Assembly (NCBI RefSeq): GCF_002943715.1
Contig: NZ_MQUA01000013.1
Coordinates: 248,001 to 312,000 of the forward strand
Direction: 5' to 3'
DNA: 64,000 nucleotides
From: Polaribacter filamentus
Lineage (GTDB): Bacteria; Bacteroidota; Bacteroidia; Flavobacteriales; Flavobacteriaceae
Below, one piece after another: positions 8,766-17,415 of this stretch. Numbering within the stretch: position 1 is the first letter of the stretch; every line of letters starts with the position of its first letter. A program made the translations under genes and the position numbers. A model generated the notes under the pieces. It did no database searches, was not told where the DNA came from, and saw nothing but the letters and a program-made list of their open reading frames with translations.

Positions 8766-10136
8766 ATGTCTTTAACGAAGTTTGAATCCATGCTAAAAAC
8801 CAACAATATCTTTTTTTTTGATTTAGTTGAGTTTGAGGAGATTATTATCCATTATTTAGATGTCGGTAAACTTTCGCTGGCAAAAAAAGCGGTGAAACTT
8901 GGTCTGGAACAACATGCGCAATCTGTAGATTTAAAATTGTTACAAGTAGAGATTTATATATTTGAAAATCAATTAGATAAAGCTTCTAGTGTACTCAGAA
9001 AATTGGAGCGAATAGAACCTAGTAATGATGAAATTTTTATTCAAAAAGCAACTATTAATTCGAAGAAAGGAAAGCACCAAGAGGCAATTATCAACTTAGA
9101 AAAAGCATTAAATTTTACAGATGATAAAGTAGATGTTTGGTCTTTAATTGGTATGGAATACTTGTATTTAGATAATTTTGAGAAGGCGCGTTTAAGTTTC
9201 GAAAAATGTATAGAAGTAGATTTTGAAGATTATTCTGCCCTTTATAATATTGTGTATTGTTATGATATGGAACAAAAACATGCAAATTCTATTGCATACC
9301 TAGATAACTATATTAATATAAATCCTTATTGTGAAGTTGCTTGGCATCAGTTAGGTAGACAATATTTTATACTAAAAATGTATAAAGAAGCCTTAAATTC
9401 TTTTGATTATGCTGTTTTAATCGATGAATTTTTTATCGGTGGTTATTTAGAAAAAGCAAAAACCTTAGAAGAATTAGGGCGTTATCAAGAAGCAATAGAT
9501 AATTATTTAATTACATTAGAATTAGATGACCCAACTGCATTTGCTTATGTTAGAATAGGCGAGTGTTATGAAAGAATACATAAATTTGATGCTGCAATTT
9601 CTTACTACAAGAAAGCAGTTCATGAAGATCCTCTATTAGATAGAGCTTGGATTTTACTTACCGATTTATACTATAATGACGGAAATTACCAAAAGGCATC
9701 GTATTATATTTCTAAAGCTTTAAAAATCGATGAACAGAATGCATTGTACTGGAGAAAATATGCAGAGATTAAACTAAAACTTAGTTTTTTTGAGGAAGCA
9801 GTTGTTGGTTTTGAAACTTGTTTAGATTTAAGTGATGATGCTTTGGAAATTTATATTGGTTTAACTGATGTTTTGTCATTTTTAGGGGAGTTTGAAGATG
9901 CAATTTCAGTGCTGTTAAAAGCACAAAAAACGCATAAAAATTTAGCGGAAATAGAGTATCGATTAACAGGATTGTTTTTCGCTTTAAACAAAGAAAAATA
10001 TGGTTTTCATCATTTAATTGCTGGTATGAAATTAGATTATGAATATCATATAATTTTAAAAGAATTGTATCCAACAGTTTTTGAAAACAAAAAAATACAG
10101 AAGTTAATTGCAAATTATAAAAAGGCTTTGGAATAA
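8766..10136 (+). CDS. tetratricopeptide repeat protein
   Basis: A 456-residue protein built almost wholly of TPR units of ~34 residues: ~11-12 repeats with the W/L-G-Y-A-F-A-P spacing, e.g. AWHQLGRQYFILKMYKEALN, AYVRIGECYERIHKFDAAIS and AWILLTDLYYNDGNYQKASY. There is no signal peptide or membrane segment, so it is a cytoplasmic scaffold. A possible -7 element (TACCTTTA, 8733-8740) lies upstream and a terminator follows. The partner is unknown. A T9 run coding FFF near its 5' end stays in frame. Confidence 0.9.
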   Translation: MSLTKFESMLKTNNIFFFDLVEFEEIIIHYLDVGKLSLAKKAVKLGLEQHAQSVDLKLLQVEIYIFENQLDKASSVLRKLERIEPSNDEIFIQKATINSKKGKHQEAIINLEKALNFTDDKVDVWSLIGMEYLYLDNFEKARLSFEKCIEVDFEDYSALYNIVYCYDMEQKHANSIAYLDNYININPYCEVAWHQLGRQYFILKMYKEALNSFDYAVLIDEFFIGGYLEKAKTLEELGRYQEAIDNYLITLELDDPTAFAYVRIGECYERIHKFDAAISYYKKAVHEDPLLDRAWILLTDLYYNDGNYQKASYYISKALKIDEQNALYWRKYAEIKLKLSFFEEAVVGFETCLDLSDDALEIYIGLTDVLSFLGEFEDAISVLLKAQKTHKNLAEIEYRLTGLFFALNKEKYGFHHLIAGMKLDYEYHIILKELYPTVFENKKIQKLIANYKKALE

Positions 10137-10158
10137 TTTATATTCTTTTTAAAAATAC

Positions 10159-10188
10159 AAACCTGAATTTGATTTTCAGGTTTTTTTA
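10159..10188 (+). terminator. terminator after the TPR gene
   Basis: Inverted repeat AACCTGAA / TTCAGGTT with a short loop, followed by seven T. Confidence 0.85.
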
Positions 10189-10521
10189 TAAGCTAATTTT
10201 TCATTTACGTGTTTCTTTAGTTTGTAATTAATACCTTTATTTAGTAAAAGAGGAGAACTATCAAGTGTTTTAGATTTGAAGGTTAATTAATTGTGCGCAT
10301 AACTTTCGTTGTGGTTATAAAAAATAGAAAAAATAAGTATTAAAATTTTCATAGTCATGCTGGTAATTTCCATTGTGATTTTACTTTTGTTTTAATTTGA
10401 TGTTTTAGAAGTTAGCTTATCTATATTTTTTTAAGCTTAGAAACAAACCAAATTAAAATTGCTTTTCTCAATCTTTCTTAAATTTCTATTATCTTCGTTT
10501 TTCAAAAAAATCAAACTTAAA
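10189..10521. other. gene-free stretch between TPR and DUF368 genes
   Basis: No intact gene. On the minus strand 10287-10352 reads as a short signal-peptide-like frame (MKILILIFSIFYNHNESYAH) that stops at TAA and then stays open for ~36 codons. It may be a decayed secreted-protein gene, similar in style to 4864-4974, but the support is weak. A -7-like TATCTTCG at 10490-10497 may serve the DUF368 genes; no convincing -33 element is at the right distance. Confidence 0.35.
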
Positions 10522-11445
10522 ATGAGTAGAACTATTAAGGATTATGTTGTTATTGGTTTAAAAGGAATTGCTATGGGAGCAGCGGATGTTGTCCCTGGAG
10601 TTTCTGGAGGAACAATTGCATTTATTTCTGGTATTTATGAAGAATTATTAGGGTCTATAAGCAATGTAAATGTAAGCTTGTTAAAATCCTTAAAAAAAGA
10701 AGGCATTAAAGCGGCTTGGAAACAAGTAAATGGCAACTTTCTGCTTTCACTTTTTATTGGGATTTTTATCAGTATTGTCTCTTTGGCAAAAGCTATTAAA
10801 TACTTATTAGAAAATGAACCTATTTTATTGTGGTCTTTCTTTTTTGGTTTGGTGTTAGCGAGTATTATTTACATCGTAAAACAAATTTCAAATTGGAATT
10901 TCATTTCTATTATAGCACTAGTTTTAGGCGCTTTTTTAGCATATTATATAACAACTTTAAATCCGCTGGTAACAGAGAACTCCTCTTTGCTATTTATGTT
11001 TTTTGCAGGAGCAATAGCAATCTGCGCTATGATTTTACCCGGAATTTCTGGGGCATTTATATTAGTGTTATTAGGTGCCTATCAACCAATTTTAGCTGCA
11101 GTAAATGATAGAGATTTAAAGACAGTTACAGCCGTTGGTTTAGGGGCAATTGTTGGTTTATTAAGTTTTTCTAAAGTGCTAAAATGGTTATTTGAAAATT
11201 ATAAAAATTATACTTTAGCAGCTTTAACGGGTTTTATTATTGGCTCATTAAATAAAATTTGGCCTTGGAAAGAAACCTTGACTTGGCGCACAAATTCTCA
11301 AGGAATTGAGGTTGCATTTAATGAACAAAGTGTTTCTCCTTTTTCTTTTGATGGAGATGCACAATTATTACTGTCAATTGTTTTGGCATTTGTTGGTTTT
11401 TCGTTAATTTTATTGATGGAAAAATTAGCGGTTAAGAAACAATAA
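10522..11445 (+). CDS. DUF368 polyprenyl-phosphate translocase, copy 1
   Basis: 307 residues from the ATG at 10522, which gives MSRTIKDYVVIGLKG; the 21 in-frame codons before it are not family-like. It is a multi-span inner-membrane protein with the two DUF368 signatures: GAADVVPGVSGGTIAFISG near the start and MILPGISGAFILVLLGAY mid-protein. DUF368 proteins (PopT type) are reported to recycle undecaprenyl phosphate across the cytoplasmic membrane for cell wall and lipopolysaccharide synthesis; applying that here is inference from the family. It abuts the second copy directly. Confidence 0.88.
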   Translation: MSRTIKDYVVIGLKGIAMGAADVVPGVSGGTIAFISGIYEELLGSISNVNVSLLKSLKKEGIKAAWKQVNGNFLLSLFIGIFISIVSLAKAIKYLLENEPILLWSFFFGLVLASIIYIVKQISNWNFISIIALVLGAFLAYYITTLNPLVTENSSLLFMFFAGAIAICAMILPGISGAFILVLLGAYQPILAAVNDRDLKTVTAVGLGAIVGLLSFSKVLKWLFENYKNYTLAALTGFIIGSLNKIWPWKETLTWRTNSQGIEVAFNEQSVSPFSFDGDAQLLLSIVLAFVGFSLILLMEKLAVKKQ

Positions 11446-12453
11446 ATGGAAAAACAGAGAACCTTTAAACAAAAACTAATTCTTTTTTTAAAAGGATTAG
11501 TTATGGGAGCTGCAAATAAAGTTCCTGGGGTTTCTGGCGGAACTGTTTCTTTTGTTTTTGGGTTTTATGAAGAGTTAATCTATTCTTTTAGAAAAGTAAA
11601 TTTAAATGCATTAAAATTTCTTTTAAGAGGGAGGTTTAAAAGCTTTTTTCAATATACAAATGCCCAATTTGTAGCGCTTATAATGGCAGGTAGTATTTTT
11701 AGCTACTTTAGCATTTCTTTAATTTTAGACTACTTTTTAAAATATTATGAATTGTATGTTTGGAGTTGGTTTTTTGGGATGATCATTGGTTCTATTTACT
11801 ATATTGGAAAAGATTTTGGAGAATGGAATAGAAAGAATTTTGTATTCTTAATTTTTGGAATAGCTCTTGGTTTAGGAATCAGTTTTTTAACACCCGCAAG
11901 AGAAAATGATAATCTTTGGTTTGTATTTGTTTGCGGAATTATAAGTGTTTCTGGCATAACGCTTCCTGGGCTTTCTGGTTCTTTTATTTTAATTTTATTA
12001 GGAAACTATGTATTACTTTTAGTCGACTCAGTAAACATTTTATTAAATGTGTTTACAAATTTAGTTTCAGGAAATTTTGAAGTTTTAGCAGATCCTATTA
12101 AAATAAGATATTTAAAAATTATATCAGTTTTCACTGCTGGCTCAGCTTTTGGTTTGGTCTCTATCTCACACGTTTTAGGATATGTTTTAAAACGTTGGAA
12201 TAAAATTGTAAATGCAATTATTATTGGTTTTATAACGGGCTCTTTGGGCATTGTTTGGCCTTGGAAAAATAAAATTTACACAAATAATAATGGTGACTTT
12301 TTGCTTGACCAAAAAGGAAATAAAGTAATTGAAAATTATAAAAGATATATTCCCGAAACATTTAGCTTAGAAACATTCTTAGCTATTTTTTTTATCTGTT
12401 TTGGCATCGGTTTAATATTAGCAATAGATTATTATGAAAGAAGAAGAAAGTAA
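11446..12453 (+). CDS. DUF368 polyprenyl-phosphate translocase, copy 2
   Basis: 335 residues starting on the base after the stop of copy 1. The same two signatures appear in altered form: GAANKVPGVSGGTVSFVFG (the Asp of copy 1's GAAD is Asn here) and ITLPGLSGSFILILLGNY. It is a diverged paralogue, not a recent duplication. Several membrane spans and an arginine-rich C-terminus (YYERRRK) are visible. It overlaps aroE by 20 bases, so all three genes form one transcript. The pair might form a heterodimer or handle different lipid carriers; this is inference. Confidence 0.87.
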   Translation: MEKQRTFKQKLILFLKGLVMGAANKVPGVSGGTVSFVFGFYEELIYSFRKVNLNALKFLLRGRFKSFFQYTNAQFVALIMAGSIFSYFSISLILDYFLKYYELYVWSWFFGMIIGSIYYIGKDFGEWNRKNFVFLIFGIALGLGISFLTPARENDNLWFVFVCGIISVSGITLPGLSGSFILILLGNYVLLLVDSVNILLNVFTNLVSGNFEVLADPIKIRYLKIISVFTAGSAFGLVSISHVLGYVLKRWNKIVNAIIIGFITGSLGIVWPWKNKIYTNNNGDFLLDQKGNKVIENYKRYIPETFSLETFLAIFFICFGIGLILAIDYYERRRK

Positions 12454-13186
12454 GACTTTTGGCTTATTAGGTAAAAATATTTCTTATTCATTTTCTCGTG
12501 GATATTTTACAGAAAAGTTCGAAAAATTAAAGCTTAATAAATACAAGTACTTAAATTTTGATATTCAGCAAATAAAAGATTTTCCTTCAATTATTGGTGA
12601 AGAAAAAAATGTAAGAGGTATAAATGTAACTATTCCTTACAAAGAGGAAATTATTCCGTTTTTAGATAAGTTAGATGAAACTGCAAAAAATATTGGCGCG
12701 GTAAACACCATAAAATTCACCAAAAGAGGAAACTTAAAAGGATATAATTCAGACGTTGTTGGTTTTGAAAACTCCATAAAACCGCTGTTAAAAAAGCATC
12801 ATAAAAAAGCATTAATTCTGGGAACTGGAGGCGCATCGAAAGCCATAGCCTTTGCTCTGCATAAAAATAGTATTAAATATAAATTTGTTTCGAGAAATCC
12901 TGAGGGTAAAAAAGAAATTTCATACCATAGTTTATCGGAAGAAACACTTTTAAAATATACAGTAATTATTAATTGTACACCTTTAGGAACCTTCCCAGAG
13001 ATAGAAAAATGTCCTGATATTCCGTATCATTTTATAACAGATGCTCATTTATTGTACGATTTAATATACAATCCAGAAGTTTCTACTTTTTTATCTAAAG
13101 GAAAAGAAAAAGGGGCAATTATTAAAAACGGATTTGAAATGTTACAACTTCAAGCAGAGGAATCTTGGAGAATTTGGAATGAATAA
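12434..13186 (+). CDS. aroE: shikimate dehydrogenase
   Basis: 250 residues. It reduces 3-dehydroshikimate with NADPH in aromatic amino acid synthesis. The substrate site SYSFSRGYF, catalytic Lys70 in NVTIPYKEE and Asp107 in GYNSDVVGF, the nucleotide loop LILGTGGASKAI (~127-138), NCTPLGTFPE and the late NGFEMLQLQAEESW are all present. It is the third gene of the DUF368 operon and starts inside the end of copy 2. Confidence 0.95.
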   Translation: MKEEESKTFGLLGKNISYSFSRGYFTEKFEKLKLNKYKYLNFDIQQIKDFPSIIGEEKNVRGINVTIPYKEEIIPFLDKLDETAKNIGAVNTIKFTKRGNLKGYNSDVVGFENSIKPLLKKHHKKALILGTGGASKAIAFALHKNSIKYKFVSRNPEGKKEISYHSLSEETLLKYTVIINCTPLGTFPEIEKCPDIPYHFITDAHLLYDLIYNPEVSTFLSKGKEKGAIIKNGFEMLQLQAEESWRIWNE

Positions 13187-13294
13187 TTTATTATAAATTA
13201 TACTTGTACACTTAACTTGTAGATTTTGTAAGTTGTCTGTATCTTTATGCTTTATGTAAATAGTATTTTATAAACGACCTTAAACATTGTAGAT

Positions 13295-13428
13295 ATGTTA
13301 GATGAAAATGAAAAAATGTTGAAAAAAACGGATTAAAAGTAGAAAAGATAGGTATTGAAACAACTTCGAAACCTGAACAGCAAAAAGAAGAACCAAAAGC
13401 GGTAAAAGTTGATGAAACGAATGATGCC
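13295..13428 (+). other. displaced 5' end of the DUF349 gene (frame change at an A7 run)
   Basis: An ATG at 13295 opens MLDENEKMLKK and would stop at TAA (13334-13336). The main DUF349 frame is open from 13312, reading NGLKVEKIGIETTSKPEQ and on into the acidic N-terminus. Adding one base to the A7 run at 13322-13328 joins the two into one natural protein start. So the true N-terminus is most likely the ATG at 13295, ~45 residues upstream of the only start (GTG 13429) in the printed frame. Either the run lost a base or it was under-called. Confidence 0.65.
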
Positions 13429-15195
13429 GTGGATGAAATTGAAAAATCTGTTGCAGAAGATGCTGAAAATGATGAGTCTAAAGAAGATGAATCTCCTGCT
13501 GTAGATTATGATACTTTTTCATTAGAAGAACTAGTTTCTAGTCTAGAAAAGACGCTGTCTAGCAGCCCTGTTCAAAAAATAAAATCGCAAGTTGAAGGTA
13601 TTAAAAGTGCTTTTAACCAAAAGTTTGGAGCAATTTTAGCCGAGAAAAAAGCAGCTTTTTTAGAAGAAGGAGGAAATTCTATCGATTTTCAGTTCTCAAG
13701 TCCTATAAAAACAAATTATAATAATTTATTATCCGATTATAAAAAGCAAAGAGATGCTTTTTATAAAAACTTGGAAAATAATTTAAATGAAAATTTTGTA
13801 AAGCGTGAGCAAGTTATTGAAAACCTTAAAAATTTAATTGACGAAGCAAACACTTCTACAATGTATAAAAATTTTAAAGAAATTCAGGACACTTGGCGTA
13901 CAATTGGTTCAGTTCCAAAATCTCATTATAACGATACTTGGAAAACCTATCATCATCATGTAGAACGTTTTTACGATTTATTGCATCTAAGTAATGATTT
14001 TAGAGATTTGGATTTTAAACATAATTTAGAGAAAAAAATAAAAATCATAGAAAAAGCTGAAGCGCTATCCGAAGAGGCTGATATTAATTTTGCTTTTAAA
14101 GAATTACAAGATTTACATAAAAAGTGGAAAGAAGATGTAGGCCCAGTAGCGAAAGAAATGCGCGAAGTGGTTTGGCAAAAATTTAGTGACGCCACTAAAA
14201 ATATTCATGATAAAAGACATGACTATTATAAAGAAATGCGCTCAAAATATGATGAAATTATAGAGAAAAAAATGGTTACTATCAATGCAATTAGTGCATA
14301 TGATCCTTCTAACAATAAATCTCATAGCGATTGGCAGAAAAGTATTAATGAAATTGAAAAATTAAGAAAAGACTATTTTAACGCCGGTAAATTACCATAT
14401 TCTAAAAGTGAAGAGGTTTGGCAAAAATTCAAAAATGCGACTAAAAAATTTAACGCTGCTAAAAATGTTTTTTATAAGCAGGAAAAAAATGGACAGCAAG
14501 AAAATTTAGAACAGAAAATTGCATTAATTGAATATGCAGAATCTATAAAAGATAGTGATGATTGGGAAATGGCTACAAATGCCATGAAAAAAGTACAATC
14601 TGATTGGAAAAAAATAGGTCATGTTCCTCGTAAATTTTCTGATGATATTTGGAAACGTTTTAAAGCAGCGTGTAATCATTATTTTGATAGATTTCATGAA
14701 CAAAAAAATGCAGTAAGCAAAGAACAACAAGCAGTTGTGGACGCTAAAAAAGAGTTTTTAGATGCTCTAAAGGAAACTGAAGAAACAACCAAAGATTCTG
14801 TTTTAGAGGCTATTAATTCTTGGAAAGATTTAGGAAGATTACCAAGGGAAGTGCGTCATTTAGAAGATAAGTTTAACAAGCAAATAGATAGAATGTTAGA
14901 AAGCTTGTCTTTGGATAAAAATGAAGTTTCGATGTTGAGATTTACCAATGTTGTAGATTCTTTAGCGGATGATAATGATAGTAGAAAACTAGATTCAGAA
15001 GAAATATTTGTCAGAAAAAAGATAGATGAAATCTTTAAAGAAATTCAACAACTAGAAAATAACATGGGCTTTTTCTCGAATGTAAAGCATAATAATCCTT
15101 TATTTTTGAACGTAAAAAATAAACTGGAAGCGCATAAAGAAGATTTAGCAATTTGGAAAGAAAAATTAAGCTACCTCAAAAAGTTAGATTATTAA
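13429..15195 (+). CDS. DUF349 domain-containing protein
   Basis: 588 residues in the continuous frame. After an acidic N-terminus come about five DUF349 units of ~70 residues, each with a W-x(6)-P pattern: DTWRTIGSVPKSHYNDTWKT, LHKKWKEDVGPVAKEMREVV, KLRKDYFNAGKLPYSKSEEV, SDWKKIGHVPRKFSDDIWKR and NSWKDLGRLPREVRHLEDKF. The sequence is highly charged and helical, with no membrane segment. DUF349 proteins are mostly uncharacterised. The N-terminus is incomplete as printed (see 13295-13428). A terminator at 15251-15283 follows. Confidence 0.9.
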   Translation: MDEIEKSVAEDAENDESKEDESPAVDYDTFSLEELVSSLEKTLSSSPVQKIKSQVEGIKSAFNQKFGAILAEKKAAFLEEGGNSIDFQFSSPIKTNYNNLLSDYKKQRDAFYKNLENNLNENFVKREQVIENLKNLIDEANTSTMYKNFKEIQDTWRTIGSVPKSHYNDTWKTYHHHVERFYDLLHLSNDFRDLDFKHNLEKKIKIIEKAEALSEEADINFAFKELQDLHKKWKEDVGPVAKEMREVVWQKFSDATKNIHDKRHDYYKEMRSKYDEIIEKKMVTINAISAYDPSNNKSHSDWQKSINEIEKLRKDYFNAGKLPYSKSEEVWQKFKNATKKFNAAKNVFYKQEKNGQQENLEQKIALIEYAESIKDSDDWEMATNAMKKVQSDWKKIGHVPRKFSDDIWKRFKAACNHYFDRFHEQKNAVSKEQQAVVDAKKEFLDALKETEETTKDSVLEAINSWKDLGRLPREVRHLEDKFNKQIDRMLESLSLDKNEVSMLRFTNVVDSLADDNDSRKLDSEEIFVRKKIDEIFKEIQQLENNMGFFSNVKHNNPLFLNVKNKLEAHKEDLAIWKEKLSYLKKLDY

Positions 15196-15250
15196 TTGAT
15201 AGGAATTCCTTTAGGTAATACCTTAAGGTTTTCCTTAACAATTTTGCATA

Positions 15251-15283
15251 AAAAAACTCGAAGTATACACTTCGAGTTTTTTT
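15251..15283. terminator. bidirectional terminator between convergent genes
   Basis: Perfect stem ACTCGAAGT / ACTTCGAGT with an ATAC loop, flanked by an A run on one side and a T run on the other. It can serve both the DUF349 gene and the minus-strand coiled-coil gene. Confidence 0.9.
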
Positions 15284-15301
15284 ATGATTAGTATTGTATT
15301 A

Positions 15302-16075
15302 TTAAGCAAATAATTTATCAATTTTTTCTTTTTCTTCAATAGCTAAAGCTGCATCAACTAAAATACGGCCACTATGCTCATCAATTGTGATTTTCTTTCT
15401 GTTTGCAATTTCTAATTGAACTTGAGGTGGAATTGTAAAATAAGAACCTCCAGAAGCGCCACGTTCTATTGCAACAACCGCTAAACCATTTTTCACTTTG
15501 GTTCTAATTCTACTGTAAGCAGAAAGTAAATGGTCATCTATGGAATCAGAATATTCTATAGATTTTTCTAATAAAATCTTTTCTTCTTTTTCAGTTTCTT
15601 TTAAAATAGCATTTAATTCAGATTTTTTATGACCTAAATGTTTTTCTTGTTTTGCCATTTTTTCTTTAGTAGTATCAATCACTTCATTCTTTTGAGCAAT
15701 TTTAGCCTTGTATTCTATAATTCTTTTTTCCGCTAATTGAATTTCTAAATCTTGATATTCAATTTCTTTAGACAAGGAGTCAAACTCTCTGTTATTTCTA
15801 ACTTTCTTTTGTTGCTCATCGTATTTTTTCATTAAACCGTTAGATTCTTCAATCGCTAACTTTTTGTTATTGATGTCTGTTTCTAAATTAGCAAGATCTT
15901 TAGATAAATTCAAAATTCTAGTGTTTAACCCAGCAACTTCATCTTCTAAATCTTCCACTTCTAAAGGTAATTCTCCTCTAATGTTTCTAATTTCATCAAT
16001 TCTAGAGTCAATTAATTGTAAATCGTACAATGCTCTTAATTTTTCTTCAATCGAAACTTCTTTCTTCTTTGCCAT
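15302..16075 (-). CDS. coiled-coil protein of the C4 zinc-ribbon (CT398-like) family, zinc ligands lost
   Basis: 257 residues. Residues ~10-190 form a long helical hairpin rich in heptads and charge. The end (RGASGGSYFTIPPQVQLEIA ... EHSGRILVD) has the fold pattern of the zinc-ribbon tail, but every expected Cys is replaced (ASGG for CxxC, HSGR for CxxCGR). It follows the Nif3 gene by two bases, a pairing common in flavobacteria. The function is unknown; a scaffold or nucleic-acid role is only suggested by relatives. Confidence 0.88.
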   Translation of the reverse strand: MAKKKEVSIEEKLRALYDLQLIDSRIDEIRNIRGELPLEVEDLEDEVAGLNTRILNLSKDLANLETDINNKKLAIEESNGLMKKYDEQQKKVRNNREFDSLSKEIEYQDLEIQLAEKRIIEYKAKIAQKNEVIDTTKEKMAKQEKHLGHKKSELNAILKETEKEEKILLEKSIEYSDSIDDHLLSAYSRIRTKVKNGLAVVAIERGASGGSYFTIPPQVQLEIANRKKITIDEHSGRILVDAALAIEEKEKIDKLFA

Positions 16076-16077
16076 GG

Positions 16078-17172
16078 TTATATATAATATATAGGATTTG
16101 TACTTTTTTCTGATAAAATGACTGCAAAATTACTAAATTTTTTCGTAAGATAATCTACTAAAAGGTTTTTTGTAAACTGTTCGCTTTCATAATGACCAAT
16201 ATCGGCTAAAAGTATGTTATTTTCTGCTGTAAAAAACTCATGATATTTAAAATCAGCACTTACATAAGCATCGGCTCCCGCTTTTTTTGCATTAGAAATG
16301 GCAAAACTTCCAGCACCACCTAAAACTGCCACTTTTTTTATTTTTTTATTGATCAAAGCAGAGTGACGAATACAATCCGTTTTCATAGTCTTCTTTAAAA
16401 ATAACAAAAACTCTTTTTCTTCCATTTCTAATGAAAGCTCACCAATCATTCCCATTCCAATATCTTGATGCACATTCTCTGTGGTTACAATTTCGTAGGC
16501 AATTTCTTCATAAGGATGATTTTCTTGTAATGCTTTTAAAATAGCTGTTTCATTTTTACTTTCATAAATTACAGATGTTTTTGCCTCTTTTTCTGTGTGA
16601 AGGGTTCCTTTGGTACCTATAAAAGGATTTGAATCTTCATTTCCTCTAAAAGTTCCATCACCTAAAACAGTAAAAGAACACTTGTCATAGTTGCCAATGT
16701 TTCCTGCTCCGGCGTTAAAAAGAGCCGTTTTTAAAGCATCCGCATTAATAATTGGCGCATAGGTAGTTAACTTTTTAATAATTCCTGTTTTAGGGATTAA
16801 AATACGGGTGTTTTTCAAACCTAAAACTTCGCATATTTTGGCGGAAACTCCATTTTTAGAATTGTCTAACGCGGTGTGAGTTGCGTAAATGGCAATGTCA
16901 TTTTTAATCGCTTTTAACACGACCCTTTCAACATAAGAATTGCCGTTTAATTTTTTTAGACCACTAAAAATGATAGGATGAAAGCTAACTATTAAATTAC
17001 ATTTTTTGGCAATAGCTTCATTTACAGTTTCTTCTAAAGTGTCTAAAGTTACCAAAACACCGGTAATATTTGTGTTATAATTGCCAACTAATAAACCAAC
17101 ATTGTCAAAATCTTCGGCATAGTTTAAAGGAGCTAATTCTTCAATGTAATTTGTGATGTCTTTAATGATCAT
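16078..17172 (-). CDS. Nif3-like dinuclear metal centre hexameric protein
   Basis: 364 residues from the ATG at 17170-17172 (MIIKDITNYIEELAPLNYAE). The Nif3 core is split by a middle insert (~130-240), as in the long bacterial form. Metal-site motifs: NVGLLVGN near the start, VSFHPIIF, YATHTALDN, and late ADIGHYESE. The family is often labelled 'GTP cyclohydrolase I type 2', but the true role is unsettled. It is the first gene of a two-gene operon with the coiled-coil gene. Fourteen hydrophobic codons upstream are in frame but not family-like. Confidence 0.9.
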   Translation of the reverse strand: MIIKDITNYIEELAPLNYAEDFDNVGLLVGNYNTNITGVLVTLDTLEETVNEAIAKKCNLIVSFHPIIFSGLKKLNGNSYVERVVLKAIKNDIAIYATHTALDNSKNGVSAKICEVLGLKNTRILIPKTGIIKKLTTYAPIINADALKTALFNAGAGNIGNYDKCSFTVLGDGTFRGNEDSNPFIGTKGTLHTEKEAKTSVIYESKNETAILKALQENHPYEEIAYEIVTTENVHQDIGMGMIGELSLEMEEKEFLLFLKKTMKTDCIRHSALINKKIKKVAVLGGAGSFAISNAKKAGADAYVSADFKYHEFFTAENNILLADIGHYESEQFTKNLLVDYLTKKFSNFAVILSEKSTNPIYYI

Positions 17173-17415
17173 TTTTAATATGTATTGAAATCCAAAGTTA
17201 CCATTTTTAAACAAAAAAGTTTCATGGTTTTAACTCGAGTTTCCTTCAAAAGGTCTTTCTAGTAAAATATATGCGCAATTGGATATACGTAAAGGGAATC
17301 TCAAGAATGGAATTTCATATTTTTCTGAACTCTAAATTAAATAGCAAACTATTTTTACGATTTCATAAAACTTTTAGGTGCTTTTAAGAAAATCTTTTAT
17401 TGTATTTTTACATTG

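Noticed and set aside
13322..13328. Programmed -1 frameshift in the DUF349 gene
   Set aside because: The heptamer is not a strong slippery site in the incoming frame and I see no downstream stimulatory hairpin; a missing A fits the general pattern better.
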